Source: Jaltomata sinuosa
Taxonomy: Eukaryota; Streptophyta; Magnoliopsida; Solanales; Solanaceae
Direction of reading: 5' to 3'
NCBI GenBank assembly: GCA_003996215.1
Contig: QJPP01007241.1
Coordinates: 930,001-994,000 of the forward strand
DNA length: 64,000 nucleotides
Position numbers and translations under genes: made by a program. Positions within the stretch are counted from its first letter, which is position 1. Each line of letters starts with the position of its first letter. The notes below the pieces were generated by a model, which was not told the origin of the DNA, searched no databases, and saw nothing but the letters and a program-made list of their open reading frames with translations. Of the stretch, positions 9,801 to 19,245 are shown one piece after another.

Positions 9801-12762
9801 CGCTCAACAAAAAAGGAGTATAGAAACACACACATAAATAAGCTCATTAGCTTAAAATTGATGGTTGACGTGAAACACTATTATCAACTAAACTTACTTA
9901 TAGGAATATTAAAAAAAATTATTATGAACAAAATAAAGATGAAAAAGAGACTCACAAGGGCAATTCACGTGTCAATCCATCAAATAACAATTGATTGGCA
10001 CCAACTATGAAATTTAAGAACTTTAATGCCCACACATCTTCAGCTGACGCAACATGAACTTTTACCTTTTTGATCACCTGCACACATTCAAACTCACAGT
10101 AAGGTTACATAAGAGTATAATAAAGAATCACATTGAAAATAGAAATGTTTAAGCATATAGAAACATTGGAATTTGGCATGAGTCTTGATATTATCTCTTC
10201 ATCTCCCTTAACCAAACGGACATACAGAAAAATACGAAATATATGTCATATCTAAGTACTTCTGCCTTAATCATTCGAGCTGAGATAGTTAATATATAAA
10301 CTAAATGGAGGACTAAACTCTATAGGGTTCACCTCTTCTTCGAGTGCTTCGTGACGAATGCTACCAGCCTTCATAGCTTTGGTCTTTTCTGGTTTGCCAC
10401 AAAGAAGAGTATACTCCATCTTCTTTTCACACCATTCCTGAAGGCAACTTGTGATTATGAGGATAAACAATCAGTAAATTCATATTTTAGGGGAACTTCC
10501 TCCTTGCACAATGACTTGCATTTAAACAAAACCAATGCAGAACACGAGAAAATGATAAAAAAGAATGTTTACATCAGAAAGGCTCAAGCAAGTATTTCCA
10601 TTTGCACTAGGCAAAACTCAACAACAACATACCTGGTGTAATCCCATGAGTGGGGACTAGCAAAACTTTCAAATAAAATATCTAGAATAGTTCTATCCCT
10701 AGTATGTATCTTTATAGGGTACCTAGCAAGCAAATTTATCCACAATGAGAGGGTATTAAAGAGAAACCAAAACAAACAAAATTAAAACTACAAGTTCAAG
10801 CAACTCATATTGGTCATCGCTCAACGGCACTAATCTGCTTCTTGAGACCGAAAGAACAACAAATCAGAGTTGTTACTGAAGACAAAGAAATATTGAAATT
10901 GAGACATATGGTATGTTGAACCGTGTGACCATCTCATCTAAAAAGTTTTAAGTTGTTAGAAGGAGCACCAGTTTTATTTACTTAATTATGTTTTCAGCAC
11001 GCCCTCTCACGTGTTGGCCTGATTATCTTTTTTGTGGGCCAAGCACCTGGAAAATTCCTTTTGATAATGGGTGATGGTAAGACTCGAACCCAGACCTCTT
11101 CCTACTCTAAATTGTGTTGGATTGTATGATCATCTCATCTAAAAACTTACATTGTCAGAGAGTGCATCACTTCTATTTACTTAGTTAAAGCTTCAACATG
11201 GTCAATTGATTCAACATATTCTGGAAATGTTACAAAAAAACTTTCTCGCTGCAGTAGATGCACACCAGCTAGAAGTTAGATAAGCCATAAGTCTGACTCA
11301 AAAACCTTCCAGTCTCACACAATATCCAAGCGATTCTAAAATGAAATACTATCTTTTGCACTAAATATCATACTACATCCTAGATCTTAATAATAAATCA
11401 GATGAGTAATCTTACTTCAGCTCACTCCATCTCAAGTCTGTCCGTGAAACAATTCAAATAACATGTCCAACCAATATCTTATCTGCGCCAAGATGACTAG
11501 AGAAGAACTCACAAAAAAAGATTTACGAAAATAATATTCCTTTTGTCCCGACTTATAGAACTCTTTCCACTCTAGAACGGCCCAAATTGTTTGACCACCA
11601 GTTCATCTCTATACAATTTATCACAACTTCAATAATTCGAGTTCATAAGACTATTTAAATGTTGAATGCTATCAAATTAACTCACACTTTTTACTTTGAT
11701 TTTTTCGTCCACTATGCTACTCTAAGAAAGGAAGTCAAATAAGAGATCTGATGATAGTAATCCCTCATGTTCAAAGAAACAATTCAGCAGGCAATTTGAA
11801 ATTCCTCTAAACATTCAAACAACGGAACATCAGGAAACCACAATTTTTAAAACTACAACATCAAAAGGCACCAATTGTTACATTACTACACCAAATTATA
11901 TTATTCCCTCCATCCCAATTTATGTGGCACTTTTCACTTCCTGAGAGTCAATTTGACTAATCTTTGAAGCTAAATTGGACTAGATCAAGTTAATATTTTT
12001 AAATTAAAATTTAGACATTCGAAAGGGGTAGTCCAGTGCACTAAAGCTCCCGCTATGCGCGGGATCCGAAGGAAAGGCCGGTACCCTGCATTTCTGCAAG
12101 AGGTTATTTCCACGGCTTGAACTTGTGACCTCCTTGTCACAAGGAGGCAACTTTTCCAGGTAGACATTCAAAAACTATACGAAAAATACTGGAAGTTGCA
12201 ATTTTCTCACGTCAATAAGATGAAAATATGCAATTCAAATTACTGATCAAATTTCACAGAATCTCAAAAAAATGTCACATAAATTGAGACAGACAAGAGT
12301 ATAAAGTTTAGAAATTCATACAGTAGCAGTAATATCAGTAACAGCCAATCCTCTTCTCCTCCGATACCGATTCAACAACGAGACAACAACTCTATTCCTC
12401 TTCTGAGAACTACTACAACTCATTAACCTTCCACAATCTTCTACATCATCAACCACTACCGCCGCATCACTTTGCGAAGAAGAACAACTCGAGAAACTCC
12501 GTTTCGATAACAGAGTAATCGACTTAATCGACCTAACGTTGTTCTGAAAATGCGCCGCTGCCGCCGATGAAGAAGAAGAAGAAGAAGAAGAAGAAGCGGC
12601 GCGTGAATGTGACGAAACAAGAGAGCGCGTGGAGGCAGCGAAGGCAGCTTCGATTAATGCCATTTCTTCTTCACTGATTATCTCTAATGGAATCTCGGGA
12701 ATTGTGCTCTTATGTTCTTCTCCTTCAGGAGGGGTGTGACTCGGTGATTGTGACTCAGTCAT
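6883..12762 (-). CDS. EXO5: Exonuclease V, chloroplastic-type (PD-(D/E)XK nuclease with Fe-S cluster)
   Basis: Seven exons: 12762-12322, 10437-10333, 10077-9956, 8923-8774, 8620-8467, 7822-7746 and 7108-6883, all with GT-AG borders and consistent phases, giving 424 residues. EXO5 is a single-strand DNA exonuclease of the RecB/PD-(D/E)XK class. Visible signatures are the catalytic DEIR and LVDTKTR (Asp and Lys) in exon 4, a Cys in EWCEKKMEY (exon 2), and the C-terminal CRSCKFASEC cysteines that complete the 4Fe-4S site. LQLMCYKHLWDSL and SLLGEDQF are typical family blocks. Exon 1 is poorly conserved and contains a run of ten Ser codons followed by Ala codons. The ATG at 12762 (MTESQSPS) was chosen because plant homologues start with MTES; an in-frame ATG at 12792 is possible. 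Plant homologues are annotated as chloroplastic, but no clear transit peptide was judged. All catalytic and cluster residues are present, so it looks functional. Confidence 0.9.
10615..10665 (-). mobile_element. RTE/SINE-type 3' tail fragment in EXO5 upstream intron region
   Basis: A caacaacaacatac run followed by ctggtgtaatcccatgagtg is the reverse complement of the common solanaceous LINE/SINE tail that ends in a ttgttg repeat. It lies in EXO5 intron 1. Only the tail is recognised. Confidence 0.45.
10910..11215. repeat. Dispersed repeat, two related copies in EXO5 intron 1
   Basis: Two similar segments start with ccatctcatctaaaaagtt near 10929 and tcatctcatctaaaaactt near 11132. Both continue with a gttagaag/gtcagaga-like stretch and a tttatttacttaattatg-like stretch. 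Between them lies gactcgaacccagacctctt, which looks like a tRNA B-box region. A related but more decayed stretch is near 9485-9590. Together this suggests a SINE-like repeat family; it is not identified further. Confidence 0.4.
11904..12300. mobile_element. Stowaway-like MITE interrupted by a SINE
   Basis: The left end has tccctccatcccaatttatg, and the right end has cacataaattgagacag, the same ends as in the other Stowaway-like copies in this window. A SINE occupies 12021-12160, splitting the element. Lies in EXO5 intron 1, 22 bases from the exon 1 donor. The right terminus is degenerate. Confidence 0.55.
12021..12160 (-). mobile_element. SolS-type tRNA-derived SINE with target duplication
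   Basis: On the minus strand this reads as a tRNA-related head (ggaggtcacaagttcaagcc, B-box like) followed by a body containing cttgcagaaatgcagggta, ccggcctttccttcggatc and gcgggagctttagtgcactg. This is the common solanaceous SINE body. It is flanked by tagacattc direct repeats (12012-12020 and 12161-12169), consistent with target-primed insertion. It is shorter than full-length copies. Confidence 0.75.
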
Positions 12763-12866
12763 TTCCGGTGAGTTGGCAGCGAGTCGCGGCATGTGACCGT
12801 TGGAAACGGCACTAATGGGGGATCGTCGGATTAATATACTCCCAATGTTTGGAAATTTTTTAATTT

Positions 12867-13444
12867 TAAAAAAGGCCAAACACATATACACCATCATCAA
12901 ACTTGCTCGAAAATTCCATTTAGACACTTAAACTTTATCTTGTTCCAATTGAACACAAAACTATACACAAGTTTATTCCTATCAGACACAACACACTGAC
13001 TTGACACATTTCATAAATAAACGCGTGTACTTACGCGTTTGATATGGAAAAAATTATTCCACATAATTAAAAAAATTAAAATTAAATTCAAAATAAGGGC
13101 ACAGAACACACAAAAATTGAAAAAAAAATTATTTTTGTGACCTAATTTGGATAAATAAAATCAGACGAACAATGAAGAACAGAATAATGAAAAGCGTGTA
13201 TGAGAAATTAGGGTTTAAATAAAAGCTTTTAGAAATGGTGATATTACCATTGTAATCCATGTCAACCAACGCTCACGCGCCTAAATGTTGTGCAACTCAT
13301 ACTTTGTACCAAATCAGCATGTTGTGTCTGATAGGAACAAACTTGTGTATAATTTTGTGTTCAATTGGAACAATGCAAAGTTTAAGTGTCTAAATGGAAT
13401 TTTCGAGCAAGTTTAAGGGTGTATATGTGTTTGGCCTTTAAAAA
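12867..13444. mobile_element. Foldback element / long-TIR MITE next to EXO5
   Basis: The arms at about 12867-13000 and 13310-13444 are inverted copies of each other for about 135 bp. Both contain ggccaaacacatatacacc, cttgctcgaaaattcc, ttccaattgaacacaaaa and ttcctatcagacacaac. There is no transposase. Its left arm starts about 105 bp upstream of the EXO5 start codon, so it provides or replaces the proximal promoter. No clear target duplication could be fixed. Confidence 0.75.
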
Positions 13445-13845
13445 AAGTAAATAGAGACTCCATTTATCTCTAAGGACACGTTTGGTATAATGGATAATGA
13501 GAGATAATTTTAGAATAAATTTTTAGTAGGCGTTTGGATATGTTTTATTGTGAAAATAGAAAAAAGTAATTTTTATTTTCAAATTGAGAAATTATATTTG
13601 AAAATTGAAGTTGTGTACTCGGTATCAATTTCTATGTGTATCCAGTAGAATATGAAAATATGTATCTAACTATATATGCATAGGCTTGTATCAGTTTCTA
13701 CGAGTATATCTATGTATCTAATATCAATTTTGAAAAGCATGTATTTGATATGCATAAGCGTGTATCAATTTCTACGAGTGCAAACCAAAATCAATCCACC
13801 AACTCACGATTTACAGCGGTGACTGGTATCCTAATAAATAGTTTA
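13445..13845. other. Intergenic, nothing recognised
   Basis: AT-rich DNA between two foldback elements. A decayed repeat of gtatcaatttctatg-like segments is visible near 13620-13790, but no gene or boundary is seen. Confidence 0.35.
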
Positions 13846-14467
13846 AAAAAGGGCAAAGGAGCAAATATACCCCCAACTTTGCGATTTAGAGCAAATATAC
13901 CCTCCATTAAAAAGGTAGAGCAAATATACCCCTGCCGTCTATGAAATGGTGCAGATATATCATTTTTACTAACGGAGCTGTATTTTCTTAATTAAATAGT
14001 GTTTATCTTATTTTTTTAAATTGAAAAAAGACAAATGAATTAATTTTTAACTAGTCTGTTTATTCTTTAACTGACCCAACCAGCACGATCCAAACAAAAA
14101 CAATAACCCATAGATTTTTAATTTAGGAAACACCTGATGAAAATTAAAATACTCGTATTCCTGACTATGTAATACCTGCATAACTATTTGTATTTTTTCT
14201 TTGGAAATGTATTTTAGATTAGTTACATGAAACTGTATTTTTAGCACCGTTTTACCTATCAAATATAAATTCATTTGTCTTTTTTTAATTTAAAAAAATA
14301 AGATAAATATTATTTAATTTAAAAAAAGACAACTTTGTTAGTATAAAGGGTATATTTGCACTATTCCATAAGCGGTAGGAGTATATTTGCTTTATTTTTT
14401 TAACGAAAGATATATCTGCTCTAAATCACAAAGTTAAGGAGTATATTTGCCCCTTTTTCCTTTAAAA
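13846..14467. mobile_element. Foldback element with long inverted arms
   Basis: The left arm carries gggcaaaggagcaaatatac, gcgatttagagcaaatatac and an attttcttaattaaatag-like region. The right arm carries the reverse complements (gctctaaatcacaaagttaa, ggagtatatttgcccctttt). The arms span roughly 150-240 bp each. The centre has no recognisable coding sequence. It is related in end sequence to the element at 45595-46490. Confidence 0.65.
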
Positions 14468-14809
14468 ATAATAAAAACCAGACGACGTTATTTTGTGTCA
14501 AGAATAGCACAAAAATCTTACTTACAAGACTTGCATTTATGTCATCTATTTGTACAAATGTCCAATCCTTACGTATTGGTCTAATGCAAGGTAAGTAATA
14601 CCACATCACTGACATAAGCTAAACATAGTAAAAGATTAGGAATTCTGAAATTCCAGCCTTTTTACTTTCTTCAAATCTATACGGTGAACTTGTGATAATT
14701 AATTCAACTCATGCCTCTTGGAGTTGGCACAGAAATGATGATGATGAACCAGTGATGTCTGATCAGGTTTCAATTACCGCCTTAATTGGTTCAGGATGCA
14801 TCAATGCAG
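14468..14809. other. Intergenic, nothing recognised
   Basis: No gene or clear repeat border. The right part may already belong to the decayed LINE that becomes recognisable near 14810. Confidence 0.35.
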
Positions 14810-14869
14810 TCAGGAACTAAGTGGAAGGAGACTCGGAACACTTCCCCGTGGAGATAGGGTTACATCAGG

Positions 14870-15641
14870 CAGGGCCGACTCAATAAAATTGGGGGCCTAA
14901 AACAAAACTTCATAGAGAGGCCTTAATTTTTTTTTTAGTTGACATATCTAAATTGAACAACAATAACAATTATAACATATCTAGTGTATCCTACAAGTGT
15001 GGTCTGAAGAGGGTAAGATGTACGCAGATCTTATGAAGTAAGAATGTAAACAATACAACTTTTCAATGAAAAAATATAATATAAAATTAGAATAATAAGA
15101 CATGGCTCAAGAATTTGAGAAGTTGATATAATGATATCATAATAGTGTTGCGCTGCTTCAATATAATGAATAATGATAACTTGTTGTAGTGCTTGAAATT
15201 TTGAAGAAGACGTCAAAAAGAAATTTTGATCCTTTGTAAAAGGCAACAATAAGTTTTTCAGAATGCAGAAGGTTTGAAACTTCAGAATGTTCAATATATA
15301 ATAAGAAAATAAAAATAGTGAAAGGAGAAATGAAAAAGGTATATATAGGAATAATAATATGTGTTCATGTTAGTTGTTAGGATATAAAAGAGGCAACAAA
15401 ATAGGTAGCTACGCAAGAAAGGATACTATAATCACCTAAAAATTATTTCATTTCTCAATTAATACAATAATTCTCACATTAAAAGGTAAAAAATTATTAC
15501 CTTTTCTACCCAATTTTTTTTCAAATTAATAGTACATGAAATTTTTTAAATAATGTATATAATAAAATACATTTTTAAAAGAAAATGGGGGCCCCAAATC
15601 CAAGCGATTGCTTTAGTTGTCTTATAGTCGAGCCGGCCCTG
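14870..15641. mobile_element. hAT-type MITE with perfect 8-bp target duplication
   Basis: The ends are CAGGGCCGACTC and GAGCCGGCCCTG, matching as inverted repeats at 11 of 12 positions. Both sides carry the direct repeat acatcagg (14862-14869 and 15642-15649), the 8-bp signature of hAT transposition. Removing the element and one repeat copy rejoins the LINE reading frame around the conserved GLHQG region. No transposase is encoded in its 772 bp. Confidence 0.9.
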
Positions 15642-16687
15642 ACATCAGGGGTCATCTCTTAGCCCGTTCTTATTTGTCTTGGTGATAACTGTTTTGATGC
15701 GAGACATTTAAGATGAGGTGCCCTTGCTGTAGATTATTTGCGGATGACATAATACTGATTGATGAGATGCGCATCGAAGTTAATGCTAAGTTGGAGATGT
15801 GGAGACTGTTAATGCTAAGTTGGAGATGTGGAGACAAACCCTAGAGGCTAAAAGGTTCAGGTTGAGCAGGACCAAGACGGAGTATTTGAAGTGCAAATTT
15901 AGTGATGCGATGCCTAAGGTAGGAGTTGAAGTGAGGCTTGACTCACAAAGTATCCCCAAGAGAGATAGGTTCAGGTATCTTGGGTCTTTAATACAGGGAA
16001 GTGGGGATATCGATGATGATGTCACACATCATATTGGCGCGGCGTGGATGAAGTGGAGGCTAGCCTCCGGAGTCTTGTGTGATAAAAAGGTACTACCGAA
16101 ACTCAAAGATAAGTTTTATAGAGTGGTGGTTAGACCAACATTGTTGTATGGAGCGGAGTCAAAAACTTTCATGTCCAGAAGGTGCATGTTGCGGAGATGA
16201 GGATGTTGAGGTGGATGTATGATCATACTAGGAGCGATAAGATTAGAAATGAGGATATTCGTGATAAGGTGGAAATGGCCTTCATGGTGGAAAAAATGAG
16301 GGAAGCGAGACTGAGATGGTTTGGACATGTGAAGAGGAGATGCGTAGATGCACCAGTAAGGAGGTGTGAGAGGTTGTCCTTAGAAGGTACGAGGAGAAGT
16401 AGAGATAGGCTAAAGAAGTATTGGAGAGAGGTGATTAGACAGGATATTGCGCAGCTTCAGATTACCGAGGACATGTGACCTTAGATAAGAGTGTGTGGAG
16501 GATGCGTATTAGGGTAGAGGGTTAGTGGGTAGTGGAGTGTTGTTCTTTTTTTTGAGGACTTAGGTTGGTTGGTGTTTGTCGTTATACTAGTCGTTTTACT
16601 ATAGTTCTTGTTTTTGATGTTTATCATTATTTATTGTGTTTCGATTATCGTACTATGCTGGTGTTGTTCTTGCTCCTTTCTTGTAGG

Positions 16688-17440
16688 TAGGGGTGTTCAC
16701 GGATCGGATATTGATCAAAATCAAAACCAAACTAAATTAATCGATTTTAAAATTATTAAAATCAAACCAAACCAAATAAATATATATTTATCGTTTTGGT
16801 TATTATCGATTTTGATTTGATTTAGTTCAATTATTCGGTTATTAATTATACACAAAAATAAAAATAATAACCCACGACATTTATGAGTCATAGGTAAAGT
16901 AAATGTATACAACAACATTCTATCGAAAAGATTGTGATTAGATTCTGTAACTAGTTTAAATCATGTATTGCTGTCAATTTTCAATGCCATTTTTTGGATA
17001 TGTAAAGTAGGTTATTATTCTGTAAACTCTGTGATTACTTTTACTAAAAAACTAACTCATTACGCTTAGATGTTACCAAACAACTCATACATCTTCATTA
17101 ACACTGGACAAAACAATCAGAGAATGAAGTAACTAAGGTACTCGTGAATTATTCACACACAGAACAGAGACTAAGAAATTATAGACTAGAATTTGTACAT
17201 TTGATAGAAGGGGCGGGGGAGTGGGCATTCATATAATTATAAAATTATTTATATATATAATTTATCGGATCGGTTCGGTTATTTCTTCGATTTTTTTGAA
17301 CAAAATCAAAACTAAACCAAATATTATTGATTTTTAAAAATGTAAAATCAAACCAAACCAAATAAAAATTAGTTTATTTTATCGATTTGGTTCAGTTTTT
17401 TGGTTTGGGTCAATTTTTACTCAAACCGTGAACACCCCTA
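16688..17440. mobile_element. Second MITE in the LINE (TIR TAGGGGTGTTCACGG)
   Basis: The ends TAGGGGTGTTCACGG and CCGTGAACACCCCTA are perfect 15-bp inverted repeats. Subterminal sequence is also inverted (aaatcaaaaccaaac versus ggtttgg-rich). It splits the LINE 3' region. A clear target duplication was not found: ctttcttg on the left and ctttcaga on the right match at 6 of 8 positions. The TIR is hAT-like. Confidence 0.75.
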
Positions 17441-17540
17441 CTTTCAGAAATAGCCTCTCTGTCTCTACGAGGTAGTGGTAAAGTTTGCGCACACTCTACC
17501 CTCTCTCCAGACCTCACTTATGAGATTTTACTGGATATAA

Positions 17541-18249
17541 CCGAGTCGACTGTAAGTATATGCCGATTTCTATGGTGAAAAGAATGTTATCTTTTAGGTA
17601 TAAAAAATGGGTAAGGCAGCAGTATATTACTTACTAGTACTATATTTTACGGTTTGAAAGAGAGTTTAAAACTCTGGGCTCTAAAGCTCTGTTTGGATAG
17701 TTGATTCAAAAGTCACCATTTTAATTATATTTCTATGTTCTTTTAAAAAATACATTTAAATTTTAAATATTTATTGCAAAAATTTTAATTCAAATTTCAA
17801 CTTTGAAAATTTTAAACAAAGTGAATTACAATAGCTCTCCCTTTTCTTTTTCAATTCCTTCTTTTCGTTCTACTTAGGTGGAGCATGAAATAGATCCACT
17901 TCATTTATCACAATCTTTTTAGTTTTCATGGCCTGACGCCCACTTAAACTCCATGTCCGATCAAACGAGTGCAACAGAGGGAGTTCTAGTTATTGATCCC
18001 AGCTTAGTGAGTCTTTCTTCCGTAATTAACTAAAGTTTTTTGAGTGAATTTTTTTTCATAAACACTTTTTAAAACTTGAACGTAGTTAACTTGCCCACGC
18101 TTCACACAATCATAAAGAAACCAATAAGTTCACAAAAGAAATGTAAATTTAGGAGATATAGAGACAAAATTTCCACAACGATACATATAAATTGATTAAA
18201 CAACTTAAACACTTTTTAATTAGCTTTAATACAAATGTTATTAATTTCA
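17541..18249. other. Intergenic, nothing recognised
   Basis: AT-rich DNA between the LINE tail and the plastid insertion; no gene or repeat border was found. Confidence 0.4.
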
Positions 18250-18433
18250 CATGCCTTCCTCCGACTTATCACCGACAGTATGTTCAGGGTTCCAAACTCA
18301 ACGATGAAAACTAAACACGAGGATTGCGCTCAGTGCGGGACTTAAACCAATACCTTATGGCACGAGCTGACGACAACCATGCACCACTTGTGCCCGCATT
18401 TCCAAAGGCACCCCTCTCTTTCAAGAGGATTCG
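18250..18433 (-). pseudogene. rrn16: Plastid 16S rRNA fragment in the nucleus (NUPT)
   Basis: Read on the minus strand, this matches the conserved 16S region around the GTCGTCAGCTCGTG and TTAAGTCCCGC stretches and the following AACGAGCGCAACC area, with about one difference per 10-15 bases. Examples are gacttaaaccaataccttat for the usual gacttaacccaacacctta. It is a decayed insertion and not a functional rRNA gene. It ends at a direct junction with an atpA fragment. Confidence 0.85.
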
Positions 18434-18630
18434 TAACTACTTTACAAGAAAGGAGAGCGATGGAATACACTATTGCGGTAGCCGAAATAGGGGATTCCCC
18501 TACTACTTTACAATACTTTGCTCCTTTTACAAGAGTAACTCTGCCTGAATATTTTATGTATCATGAACGATACACTTTAACCATTTATGATAATTTCTCC
18601 AAACAAATGCAGGCTTATCGCCAAATGTCT
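18433..18630 (+). pseudogene. atpA: Plastid ATP synthase alpha fragment in the nucleus (NUPT)
   Basis: The reading frame gives VTTLQERRAMEYTIAVAE, then DSPTTLQYFAPFT, PEYFMYHERYTLTIYDN and SKQMQAYRQMS. This is the segment of chloroplast AtpA just after the nucleotide-binding core (usual VTTLQERGAMEYTIVVAE). The frame is open but carries many replacements and is cut at both ends, so it is not a working gene. The 5' border joins the rrn16 fragment at gattcg|taacta with 1-3 bases of overlap. Confidence 0.88.
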
Positions 18631-19059
18631 ACGATCAAATTTTAAGATATATTGTTCATCAAGATTCAATTTCTGAATTAGCCATATTATCATGTTCCAA
18701 AAAGACCTTGTTCTTCAAAAAGGTTTAAAAACCTTTGGTCTTTTATTGGAGTATTCTCTTAAAAAACATTATATTAAATCCTTAAAACAATCTAAATATT
18801 TTCATGTGGGATTCGGACCAACTTAGACACACCTCGACTTATTCCACGAGTAACCTACTAGACCTTGTTCATGCGTAAAAAACGCTTAAATAAAGAAACA
18901 GAAGCAGTTCACATTCATCTTATACATGCCTTTCGACTCCCCTCTTCCATGGGGGACAAAATTGGAAGGAAGAAAAAAGACTAATTTTGACCACAAAAAG
19001 AGGACTTTCTGAAAAAGAGAATACCAACTCTTACACCTTCTACACATAACCGAGAAATT
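18631..19059. other. Intergenic between plastid insertion and SINE
   Basis: No further plastid gene was recognised, though some segments (18900-18960) have a less AT-rich look. Nothing else could be supported. Confidence 0.35.
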
Positions 19060-19240
19060 CGCGAGGGCCAGCGCGATGCAAGGTTCAAACCTCGGTGAAT
19101 AATGGGTAACACAGCTCTACCCTTCTCCACTTAAATACTAAGCTTTTTAATGTGGAAGCATTTGAACTCAAGATGTGTGCCTAACCCACACATCACGTGA
19201 TGAGCTCTTACCACTAGACCAAAGCTCTGTGGGCCAGCTA
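19060..19240 (-). mobile_element. tRNA-derived SINE directly behind the SAS10 stop codon
   Basis: On the minus strand, a tRNA-like head reads gtctagtggtaagagctcat (A box) and cttgagttcaaatgc (B box). A body follows with gtagagctgtgttacccatt and aggtttgaaccttgc. It is bounded by gggccagc near both edges (19063 and 19231 areas). It begins within about six bases after the TAA of the upstream gene, so that gene's 3' UTR is probably largely SINE. Confidence 0.6.
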
Positions 19241-19245
19241 AGAAC

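Larger units (their letters stand above)
14810..17540 (+). mobile_element. RTE-type LINE remnant, broken by two MITEs
   Basis: LINE sequence is seen in three pieces: 14810-14869, 15642-16687 and 17441-17540. The first reads like GGDSEHFPVE-type sequence just before the RT core (with a frame break). The second begins LSPFL-like and contains the RT catalytic FADDIILIDE at about 15738-15767. It then continues with the C-terminal blocks (FRLSRTKTEYLKCKF, FRYLGSLIQGSGDIDDDVTH, WMKWRLASGVLCDKK, VEMAFMVEKMREARLRWFGH). The third is the 3' tail (gaggtagtggtaaagtttgc). Stops and frame changes make it inactive, for example a shift near 16195. A 29-bp direct duplication sits at 15779-15836. Confidence 0.8.

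Noticed and set aside
12763..12927. Upstream extension of EXO5 exon 1 (55 more codons).
   Set aside because: Most of it lies in the foldback element and is unlike homologous N-termini, so the start at 12762 is preferred.
18379..18645. Reading frame over the atpA fragment as a new gene.
   Set aside because: It is a truncated plastid-derived piece with many replacements and no start or end of its own.
19150..19230. A functional tRNA gene on the minus strand.
   Set aside because: A- and B-box-like sequences exist but the cloverleaf arms do not pair well and the sequence continues as a SINE body.
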